From Actinomycetes bacterium (GTDB lineage Bacteria > Actinomycetota > Acidimicrobiia > Acidimicrobiales > RAAP-2), in the NCBI GenBank assembly GCA_021845725.1, contig JAJZVL010000028.1:1-33373 (forward strand): DNA of 33,373 bases, written 5' to 3'. A program made the translations under genes and the position numbers. The notes under the pieces were generated by a model. It had not been told where the DNA came from. It did no database searches and saw nothing but the letters and a program-made list of their open reading frames with translations. Shown one piece after another: positions 16,136-22,592 of this stretch (positions within the stretch are counted from its first letter, which is position 1; each line of letters begins with the position of its first letter).

Positions 16136-17365
16136 TCAGAAGGTGTCGACCACGGTGCCACACGCCGAAGGGTCGTAGCCGTCGATCGCCGAGAGCTGGC
16201 GGCGCAGCTCGTCGCTGCCCAGCGCCCCGAGCAGGCCACGCACCTCGGGCGTCGCCAGCAAGGAGCGTGGGACAACGAGGTCGAAGCGCTCTTCGGCGAG
16301 GAGCTGGAAGCCGAGCCCGTAGGCGCGGGCAGCGGGCTCACAGGTCACGCCCGCGTCCGCCAGGCCGCTCGCGACTGCCGCTGCGACCTGCAGGTGCCCC
16401 CCGACCACGGCGTCCCACCCGGGCAGATCTTCGACGGCAAGGCCAAGACGGCTGCGCTCGCGGTCGAGCACCTCTCGCGCCTCCGCACCTGGCTCGCGGT
16501 TGACCACGCGAAGGCCGAGACGGGCGACGTCGGTCAGATCGCGGATCGACCGGGAACCCACTGCCAGGCCTTCGGACCACGAGGCAAACCCCACGACTGC
16601 GGCGCCGACAGCACCGAGCACCTCCCGGGTCTGCTGGGTGTTGTAGCCGCGGCCGTTGCGATCGCGCAGGTGCGCCCCGGCAGCGTGTGCGGCTCCCGCC
16701 TCGACGAGCTCCAGCGCCCGACTGCTCGAGCACGGCCACCACAGCAGCCCCATCGGCGGCTCCTGACGTGCCAGCGGGCCCGCCAGGAGCGCAAGCGCTG
16801 GGTCGCAGCCCGCGACGACCACCGTAGGTGCGGCCGGAGCCAGGACGGCGACGACGACGGAGTCGTCCCGAGGTGCCGGGGTCCCAGCCGGCGTCCCAGC
16901 CGGAGTCTCAGCGGACGAGCTGCCCGTGACGAGGTACCCGGTCGCAGGGCCGAACCCCCAGCCGGCCGCAGTGTCGGCGCCAAGGGCATACGCCCACTGA
17001 CGGCCGGCCACCTCGGCCACTCGCACCCGCTGGCGCCCTTGCCAGGCGTCGTCGGCCTGGCGGCGCTCGATGATCCCCGGTTCGATCGGCCCGACCAGCT
17101 GGGCGTCCACCTCTGCGTCGCGCTGATGATCGCCTCCGAACAGTTCCTCGACCGACGCCCCGAGCACGTCGGCCAGGCGAAGCGCCACCTTGAGCGAGGG
17201 ATCGAAGCGGCCTGCTTCGAACCCCGCGACTGCTTGGCGAGTGACGCCGGCCATCTCGGCAAGCTGGTCCTGGGACAGCTGGCGCGCGAGGCGCGCGAGG
17301 CGCATCCGGCGCACCGGTTGGTCAGGCTGGCCTTCGCGGGAGGGTGCCTGGCCGGCGCCGCTCAT
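16136..17365 (-). CDS. XRE HTH regulator fused to binding-protein-like domain
   Basis: A 409-aa regulator. The N-terminal part (about 22-76, ARLARQLSQDQLAEMAGVTRQAVAGFEAG) is an XRE-type helix-turn-helix. From about 95 to the end is a periplasmic-binding-protein-like domain of the COG1910 type (VVVAGCDPALALL, GLAVGSRSIRDLTDVARLGLRVVNREPGAEAR, then GLGFQLLAEERFDLVVPRSLL). Such fusions sense a small ligand, often an oxyanion, in the cytoplasm. The start overlaps the stop of the ABC ATPase gene (ATGA, 17362-17365), making it the fourth gene of the importer operon. That supports control of molybdate/tungstate uptake, probably autoregulation. The C-terminus (GYDPSACGTVVD) looks complete, with a TGA right at the ApbE remnant. 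Confidence 0.85.
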   Translation of the reverse strand: MSGAGQAPSREGQPDQPVRRMRLARLARQLSQDQLAEMAGVTRQAVAGFEAGRFDPSLKVALRLADVLGASVEELFGGDHQRDAEVDAQLVGPIEPGIIERRQADDAWQGRQRVRVAEVAGRQWAYALGADTAAGWGFGPATGYLVTGSSSAETPAGTPAGTPAPRDDSVVVAVLAPAAPTVVVAGCDPALALLAGPLARQEPPMGLLWWPCSSSRALELVEAGAAHAAGAHLRDRNGRGYNTQQTREVLGAVGAAVVGFASWSEGLAVGSRSIRDLTDVARLGLRVVNREPGAEAREVLDRERSRLGLAVEDLPGWDAVVGGHLQVAAAVASGLADAGVTCEPAARAYGLGFQLLAEERFDLVVPRSLLATPEVRGLLGALGSDELRRQLSAIDGYDPSACGTVVDTF

Positions 17366-18594
17366 CGGGTCGTCGCCCAGTTCGACGCAGGGGCCCGGCG
17401 ATGAGGGGACGGCGCGCCAGGAGCCGGCTGTGCTGCGACAACCTCAGCTGCAGTCTCAGCCTCGTGGACCAGAGTGCCCGAGTCGTCGAAGCAGGGTGGG
17501 TTGTGCACCAGCAACCGCAGCACGGTCCCGATCGCAGGCGTCGGGTGCCCCAGCGGCAGCCGAACGGGGACATCGGAGCCGTCGTCGAGCTCCACGGTCG
17601 CCTCGACTGCCGCGCCGCTCGCCGTCAGGCTTCGAAGCCTTCCGACGAGCTCCACACCACGCACAGGCTCTGACGAGGCCTCCGGCACCAGGCTCACGAG
17701 GTCGCCATGCACGCCGATGGTCGCTGCCCCTGGAGGAAGAGGGCTCGGACCGGCCGAGGAGACCGGACGCGTCAGCTCGACCCGGACGAACGCGTGGTAG
17801 CCGACCAGCTGGGCCACGACGCGAGTGGCCGGTGCCCGAACCACGGTGTCGGGGGCTGCGACCTGCAGGCACGCCCCCCCGGCGAGGACGGCCACGCGGG
17901 CGGCAACTCGTTGCGCCTCTGGCAGATCATGGGTGACCATCAGGCACGGCACCTGCCGACGACGGACCTCGCTCGCGACCCACGCGCTGGTCCTGTCGCG
18001 AAGCTCCCGATCGAGCGCCGAGAAGGGCTCGTCCAAGAGGAGCGCCCGTGGTTCCGCCGCCAGCACCCGGGCAAGACCAACCCGCTGGCGCTGGCCCGCC
18101 GACATGCGAGCCGGCCGGACCGCGAGGACGTCACCGAGCTCCAGGATGTCGGCAAGCTCCCGAACGCGGGGATGACCCGCGCCTCCAGGAAGGCTGTAGC
18201 CGATGTTGGCAGCACCGTCGAGGTGGGGGAAGAGGCCGGGTCGCTGCGTGAGCAGGCCAACCCGTCGGACGCGCAGTGGGACCGGGCGTCGCTCCGGCGA
18301 GCTGAGAATTCTGCCGTCGAGCCACACACTCCCACTGCGCAGCGGGACCAAGCCCGCAATAGCTGCCAGCACGGTGGACTTCCCGGCGCCCGACGGACCG
18401 ACCAGGGCGACGCACTCCCCGGCGGCGACGTCGAGCGCCATATGGACCACGACGGTCCGGCGGTCCACGGCGACGTCGAACCGCAGGCCACCCTGGTTGA
18501 ACCCGGGTGTCGAAAAAGCGGCGATCTCTCCGACGCCCGTCTGCCGCTGACGCACAGCACCGGATCTCTCCTGCATCCCGGATCTCTCCTGCAT
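17362..18594 (-). CDS. molybdate/tungstate-type ABC importer ATPase
   Basis: A 410-aa import ATPase. Walker A is GPSGAGKST (66-74), Q-loop Gln117 (LLTQRPG), signature MSAGQRQRVGLAR (164-176), Walker B ALLLDEP with FSALD, and switch His222 (VTHD). The C-terminal 150 residues include a TOBE-like domain (about 305-380) as in ModC/WtpC, which can bind oxyanions. The order binding protein-permease-ATPase and the coupled regulator support molybdate/tungstate transport. The ATG at 18594 overlaps the permease stop (TGATG). A second ATG at 18576 begins a duplicated MQERSG segment. The specific anion is not determined by sequence alone. Confidence 0.88.
   Translation of the reverse strand: MQERSGMQERSGAVRQRQTGVGEIAAFSTPGFNQGGLRFDVAVDRRTVVVHMALDVAAGECVALVGPSGAGKSTVLAAIAGLVPLRSGSVWLDGRILSSPERRPVPLRVRRVGLLTQRPGLFPHLDGAANIGYSLPGGAGHPRVRELADILELGDVLAVRPARMSAGQRQRVGLARVLAAEPRALLLDEPFSALDRELRDRTSAWVASEVRRRQVPCLMVTHDLPEAQRVAARVAVLAGGACLQVAAPDTVVRAPATRVVAQLVGYHAFVRVELTRPVSSAGPSPLPPGAATIGVHGDLVSLVPEASSEPVRGVELVGRLRSLTASGAAVEATVELDDGSDVPVRLPLGHPTPAIGTVLRLLVHNPPCFDDSGTLVHEAETAAEVVAAQPAPGAPSPHRRAPASNWATTR
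18560..18594 (-). repeat. 18-bp tandem duplication of a start site
   Basis: ATGCAGGAGAGATCCGGG occurs at 18594-18577 and again at 18576-18560 (identical until its last base). It duplicates the start codon and encodes MQERSG twice. The AGGAG of the first copy sits about 11 nt before the second ATG and could act as its ribosome binding site. Confidence 0.9.
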
Positions 18595-19466
18595 CACGCG
18601 ACGGGATCGGCGATCGCGTCCCCTGGTCCTGAGGCTATCCGCGCCCGAGCCGTCCACACGTAGGCCAGCACGGGCAGGGGGAGCGCCACGACGAGCAGCA
18701 CGAGCACGAAGGGCAGTGCGGCAGCCAGCCCGGTCTGTTGCAGGGTCACCCAGATCTGCATCGGGAGGCCGTATGGGTGGTACGCAATGACCAGGACAGC
18801 CCCGAACGCACCCATCGCTCGGGCCCAGGCCATGGTCAGCGCGCTCGACAGCCCGGGGGCTGCCAGCGGTAGCGTCACGCGCCGGAAGCTCCGCCACCAC
18901 GTGTCCCCGAGAAGCCGCGCGTGCTCCTCGAGCTCCGGCTCGATCGAGCTGAACGCAGCGACCGCCCCGAGCACGTAGTACGGCGCAGCCTCGTAGATCT
19001 CGGCGACCACGAGGGCGAAGAACGTGTTCGACGCGGAAAGGTGCAGCTGGGCAAGACCATGACCGATCGGGGTGAGTGGCCCGACGAGGAAGACCAGCAG
19101 CAGCCCGATGACGAGCGGCGGCATGAGGAGCGCCACCAGCACGCCGCTCTCCCACAGCCGCGGCGCCGGCAGGCGGTTCCGCGCCATCGCCCAGGCCAGC
19201 GGGGTGCCGGCGACGACCAAGACGCCCAGCGCGATCGCGCTCGCCTCCAGCGAGGTCACGAGCGGTGCGAGCGCCTGCGGAGCCGACAGCGAGCTCCGGA
19301 TGGCCGACGGGGACAGGTGCGCCACGAGCGCGCCCAACGGCCCGAGCAGTGCCAGCCACACCACGGCGGCGCCGAGCACGCCGAGCACTCCGAGCACTCC
19401 GACCACGCGTCGCCCGCCGGCGGGCACGGGGCCGGCCCACCGGTGCAGAGGCGGGGTGGTGGTCAT
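18594..19466 (-). CDS. molybdate/tungstate-type ABC importer permease
   Basis: A 290-aa membrane subunit with about six hydrophobic segments (for example VVGVLGVLGVLGAAVVWLALLG near the N-terminus and LPFVLVLLVVALPLPVLAYVW at the C-terminus). The EAA-like coupling loop is EEHARLLGDTWWRSFRRVTLPLAAPG (about 185-210), the contact to the ATPase. Overall it resembles ModB/WtpB. It starts 5 nt after the binding-protein stop and its own stop overlaps the ATPase start. The N-terminal VLG triplet is coded by a short imperfect DNA repeat. Confidence 0.88.
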   Translation of the reverse strand: MTTTPPLHRWAGPVPAGGRRVVGVLGVLGVLGAAVVWLALLGPLGALVAHLSPSAIRSSLSAPQALAPLVTSLEASAIALGVLVVAGTPLAWAMARNRLPAPRLWESGVLVALLMPPLVIGLLLVFLVGPLTPIGHGLAQLHLSASNTFFALVVAEIYEAAPYYVLGAVAAFSSIEPELEEHARLLGDTWWRSFRRVTLPLAAPGLSSALTMAWARAMGAFGAVLVIAYHPYGLPMQIWVTLQQTGLAAALPFVLVLLVVALPLPVLAYVWTARARIASGPGDAIADPVA

Positions 19467-19471
19467 GTGAT

Positions 19472-20608
19472 CTACCTGGCGCGCCTCAGCTCGCGCCGGA
19501 TCCGGAGAGGCACGGCGCTGCGAGGACCGAACAACGTGTTCGGCAGCAACGTGAAGCCCTCCTTCGCGTAGGCACGGCGGCCGGAGGCGGACAGCTGGTA
19601 CGCCACGAAGGCCTGCGAAGCGGCCACGTCGGCCTTCGTCGCCGAGGCTTGACGCAGAGTGGTGACGTCGATGACCAGGGGGGTGCCGTGCACGACGGTC
19701 TTGGCTCCAGTGGAAGAGGGCACGATCACGCTCGCCGACGCGTAGTGCCTTGCGTCGGCCGGGTCGCCGAAGTCGATCGCGGCCGGCAACCTGACGTATG
19801 CGAGATGGAGCTGCACGGCTTGCGACAAGAAGGCGCTGGCGGCATCCAGCTGGCCCGCCTCCAGGTGGGAGTCGAGCGCCGTCTCGGCAAAGATCTGCGA
19901 CGGGTTGCCCCCGCTCCCCGTGGTGGCCCCGGCTCCGAGGATCTGGTCGACGATCGCGTTCGGCAGGTGCAGGTAGCGCTGGGCCAGCTCCACCATCATG
20001 ACGAAGGCCTGGCCCTGGGGGTCCGTGGCGGGGTTCGTCCTCCCGAGCAGGAAGCCGGGTCGTGCCATGGCCTCGAACACGGCTGCCAGCGAGCTCCGCT
20101 CGGGCGCTCGGGCGGCGGCTCGGAACACCGCTGCGTAGGGGCCATGCGGGTTGTACGCCAGGACCAGAGGACTGGCCGCGAACCGGACGTACCAGCGGGT
20201 GAAATGGGGCTCCAGCGAAGCAATCGGCGCTGCACCGACGCTCTCGAAGACGCCGGGTGCGATCTCCCCGGCGCTGATGTCGTGGGCAAGCCCGATCGAG
20301 CCGCCACCCCGACCCGTGTAACCGTACCCGGTGGCCCGCTCGAAGCCAGGGCCGACATCCTCGTTGTCAACGGCGAGAAGGGAGCCGGCGAATGCCACGT
20401 CGGCGGTCCCGGCCCGATGTGCGGTGGCTCGACCCCTGCTGGTCGTCGTGCTCGCCGACGCCACGGAGGAGCAGACGACCAGCGACAAGCCGGCTGCGAG
20501 GCAAGCTGCTGCCATCGCGCCACGAACGCCACGGGCGCTATGGCGTCGGCGGTGGTGAGGCCCTCGGAGAACCCGTCCAGGCGATCGAGCAAGCACCGAA
20601 GCGGTCAT
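19472..20608 (-). CDS. WtpA/ModA-like substrate-binding protein
   Basis: A 378-aa secreted binding protein. The ATG at 20608 is chosen because a TACCGT -10 and a TTGCGG -35 lie just upstream and it gives a long Arg-rich n-region. The hydrophobic core AAACLAAGLSLVVCSSVASAS is a Sec signal with an Ala-x-Ala-like site; the Cys is not in a canonical lipobox. Mature features fit the tungstate/molybdate-binding family: VAFAGSLLAVDNEDVGPGFERATG, RFAASPLVLAYNPHGP, GRTNPATDPQGQAFVMMVELAQ, and a C-terminal FVAYQLSASGRRAYAKEGF as in ModA-type proteins. First gene of a four-gene operon with permease, ATPase and regulator. Confidence 0.83.
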   Translation of the reverse strand: MTASVLARSPGRVLRGPHHRRRHSARGVRGAMAAACLAAGLSLVVCSSVASASTTTSRGRATAHRAGTADVAFAGSLLAVDNEDVGPGFERATGYGYTGRGGGSIGLAHDISAGEIAPGVFESVGAAPIASLEPHFTRWYVRFAASPLVLAYNPHGPYAAVFRAAARAPERSSLAAVFEAMARPGFLLGRTNPATDPQGQAFVMMVELAQRYLHLPNAIVDQILGAGATTGSGGNPSQIFAETALDSHLEAGQLDAASAFLSQAVQLHLAYVRLPAAIDFGDPADARHYASASVIVPSSTGAKTVVHGTPLVIDVTTLRQASATKADVAASQAFVAYQLSASGRRAYAKEGFTLLPNTLFGPRSAVPLRIRRELRRAR

Positions 20609-20615
20609 GGCCGAG

Positions 20616-20644
20616 ACGGTAGTCAGCCCATCTGGTGCCCGCAA
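20616..20644 (-). promoter_or_regulatory. promoter of the ABC importer operon
   Basis: On the minus strand, -35 TTGCGG (20644-20639), a 17-bp spacer, then -10 TACCGT (20621-20616), 7 nt before the ATG at 20608. The distance implies a leaderless or nearly leaderless transcript. The best-formed two-element promoter seen in the window. Confidence 0.6.
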
Positions 20645-20673
20645 GTAGCACTTCTCGATTCGCAAGTGTTACT
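20644..20673. promoter_or_regulatory. inverted repeat, candidate operator
   Basis: AGTAGCACTT (20644-20653) and AAGTGTTACT (20664-20673) form 10-bp arms with a single G/T mismatch and a 10-bp centre. The repeat touches the -35 element of the importer operon. GCAAGT also occurs twice as a direct repeat (20641, 20662). The fused XRE regulator at the end of the operon is the obvious candidate protein. Confidence 0.5.
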
Positions 20674-20718
20674 GGCGCCATCGTCCGTCCCCGAACGCAC
20701 GCGCGGTGCAGCGAAGGC

Positions 20719-21897
20719 TCAGCCAACCGCGGCGGGAACGTAGTCGCAGGTCGGATCTTCGGCGAGCGGGTCACCCGAACGGGCGTACGCCTGGGCGCGC
20801 GAGCCGCCGCAGATCTCCTGCAGCTCGCACCGCGCGCACCGCCCGTGGTGCGCTGCCGGGTCTCGCAGCGCCCTGAGCAGCGGGGCGTCGGCGTACAGGA
20901 CCGGCAGCGGGGTCTCTCGCACGTTCCCGACCACGAGAGGCAGGAATCCGCTCGGCTGCACCTCGCCCGTGTGTGACACGAACACCACCCCTCGCCCGTC
21001 ACCCACTGCGAGCGGCGCTCGCCGACGATCGCCGGCGAGGGCGAGATGGTCGGAGCTCGAGCGCTCTGCCGTCGGCCACACGTCGACGAGCCGATCGTGA
21101 AGCCGCCAGTAGAGCGGGCCCGGCCTGCGCTTCTCCCTGCCTTCTTCCCCGTGCACGAGCAGCCTGCGGAAGGACGGTGCCTCGGTCGTCTTGAGCGGAA
21201 TGCGCGGCGCGAGGTCGTAGAGGAACGCCAGGACGTCTTCGGTGTCTTCAGCCGAGAGCGCCTGCGTCGCGTCCGCCCTGCCGGTCGGCACGACGAAGAA
21301 CACGCTCCACATCGCCGCATGCAGCTCGTCGGCGAGCCTGGCGATGCCTGGGAGCTCGAGCACGGTTGACGCGGTGACCGTCGTGTTGACCTGCAATCTC
21401 AGGCCCACCTGGACGGCCGCGCGGCATGCACCGATCGTCCAGCCGAAAGAGCCCTCGACCCTGCGGAAGGCGTCGTGCCCATCGGCCGTCGCACCGTCGA
21501 TCGAGAGGGAGACCGCCGTCGCCCCGCTGAGACGAAGCGCAGCCAAGGCGGACAGAGACGCTCGAGGAGTGCCGGCTGGTGACACGGCCATTGACAGTCC
21601 CAACCTGGCCCCGTGCCCGACAAGGGTCTGGAGGTCCGGCCGCTGCAGTGGGTCCCCGCCGGTGAAGATCACTCGCGGCCGGGGGGCGCCGATCGCGGCG
21701 AGGTCGTCGAGAACGGCCTCCACCTCCTCGGTCGTGAGCTCGCACGGATCGCGCTCGGGGATGGACTCGGCCCTGCAATGCCGGCACGCGAGGGCGCACG
21801 CCCGGGTCAGCTCGAAGAGCACGAGGAAGGGCCGTGCGGACGTGTCGAACCGAAGCTGACGGACTCCTGACGTTGACGGTCCAGCCACAGGCACCAT
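20719..21897 (-). CDS. radical SAM/SPASM protein, TIGR04053 type
   Basis: A 392-aa radical SAM enzyme. The cluster motif is Cys34-x3-Cys38-x2-Cys41 (TRACALACRHC). Further hallmarks are VIFTGGDPLQRPDL, SLSIDGATADGHDAFRRVEGSF, QVNTTVTASTVLELP and WSVFFVVPTGRA. The C-terminal SPASM region has CARCELQEICGGSRAQAYARSGDPLAEDPTC for auxiliary clusters. The pattern, including FVSHTGEVQPSGFLPLVVGNVRE, matches the TIGR04053 group, related to haem-pathway enzymes such as AhbD; its reaction is not established. The ATG at 21897 (MVPVAG) was chosen over an upstream TTG. No precursor peptide gene was found beside it. It is divergent from the nitroreductase and lies upstream of the importer operon on the same strand. 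Confidence 0.85.
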   Translation of the reverse strand: MVPVAGPSTSGVRQLRFDTSARPFLVLFELTRACALACRHCRAESIPERDPCELTTEEVEAVLDDLAAIGAPRPRVIFTGGDPLQRPDLQTLVGHGARLGLSMAVSPAGTPRASLSALAALRLSGATAVSLSIDGATADGHDAFRRVEGSFGWTIGACRAAVQVGLRLQVNTTVTASTVLELPGIARLADELHAAMWSVFFVVPTGRADATQALSAEDTEDVLAFLYDLAPRIPLKTTEAPSFRRLLVHGEEGREKRRPGPLYWRLHDRLVDVWPTAERSSSDHLALAGDRRRAPLAVGDGRGVVFVSHTGEVQPSGFLPLVVGNVRETPLPVLYADAPLLRALRDPAAHHGRCARCELQEICGGSRAQAYARSGDPLAEDPTCDYVPAAVG

Positions 21898-22010
21898 CTG
21901 ACCACAATGCGCGTCGCACGAGCGCTCGTCCAGGGCCGAAGGACCCAGAGCGAGAGCCCCCGGACCTTCCAAGTGCGTGGCGAACCATGGCTTCGAGACC
22001 GGGGGGCTGG

Positions 22011-22016
22011 TAGACC
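22011..22016 (+). promoter_or_regulatory. candidate -10 box of nitroreductase gene
   Basis: TAGACC ending 6 nt before the ATG at 22023, with no Shine-Dalgarno between. It fits the leaderless spacing. Confidence 0.4.
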
Positions 22017-22022
22017 GGCAGC

Positions 22023-22538
22023 ATGGAGACCTGGGATGCCATCAGGGCGCGGCGCAACGTCCGCCAGTACGACGGCCGACCGCTCGCGCGCGCCGATCTC
22101 GAGCGGATCCTCGAGGCCGGCCGACGCGCCCCGTCGTCCACCAACTGGCAGCCCTGGCACTTCGTGGTGGTGACCGATCGCGAGCGGCTCCGAGAGCTCG
22201 CAGGCGTGTGGCGCGGCGCAGGGCACGTGGCGCTGTCCGCGGCGTCGATCGCACTGGTGGGCGCAGAGCCTCAGGACGATCTTCACGCCTCCTGGCTGCA
22301 GTACGACTTCGGCCAGGCAACCGCCTACCTCATGCTCGCGGCCGCCGATCTCGGGATCGGCTCCGGCCACGCCTACGTCAGCGACCAGGCTGAGGCGCGG
22401 CGTGTGCTCGGCCTCCCAGAGGACCATTTCTGCCCCTACCTGGTCGCTCTCGGGTACCCCGCCGATCGCCCCCTCCGCCCGATCGAGCATCCCGACCGGC
22501 GTCCCTTCGACGACGTGGTGCACTGGGACCGCTGGTAG
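22023..22538 (+). CDS. nitroreductase-family FMN oxidoreductase
   Basis: A 171-aa short nitroreductase. It opens with METWDAIRARRNVRQYDGRPL, the family R-x-S/N-x-R-x-F/Y motif, followed by LERILEAGRRAPSSTNWQPWHFVVVTD, the FMN-phosphate and ring binding segment. FGQATAYLMLAAADLGIGSGHAYV is the central helix. The C-terminal VALGYPADRPLRPIEHPDRRPFDDVVHWDRW is typical. Acts as a homodimer with FMN using NAD(P)H. Substrate not predictable. Transcribed alone, divergent from the radical SAM gene and 54 nt before alaS. Confidence 0.92.
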   Translation: METWDAIRARRNVRQYDGRPLARADLERILEAGRRAPSSTNWQPWHFVVVTDRERLRELAGVWRGAGHVALSAASIALVGAEPQDDLHASWLQYDFGQATAYLMLAAADLGIGSGHAYVSDQAEARRVLGLPEDHFCPYLVALGYPADRPLRPIEHPDRRPFDDVVHWDRW

Positions 22539-22580
22539 CCGGGAGACAGCACCAGGTCGCCCGGCGCCCGGCGAGACGTC

Positions 22581-22586
22581 TAGCGT
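22581..22586 (+). promoter_or_regulatory. candidate -10 box of alaS
   Basis: TAGCGT, exactly 6 nt before the GTG start of alaS, with no ribosome binding site between. It fits a leaderless transcript. Confidence 0.45.
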
Positions 22587-22592
22587 CCAATC

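Noticed and set aside
13197-16163. Very long single minus-strand open frame covering several features
   Set aside because: It joins remnants and out-of-frame sequence of the recombinase-like gene before entering the transposase-like frame; only the last 409 codons look like protein of one gene.
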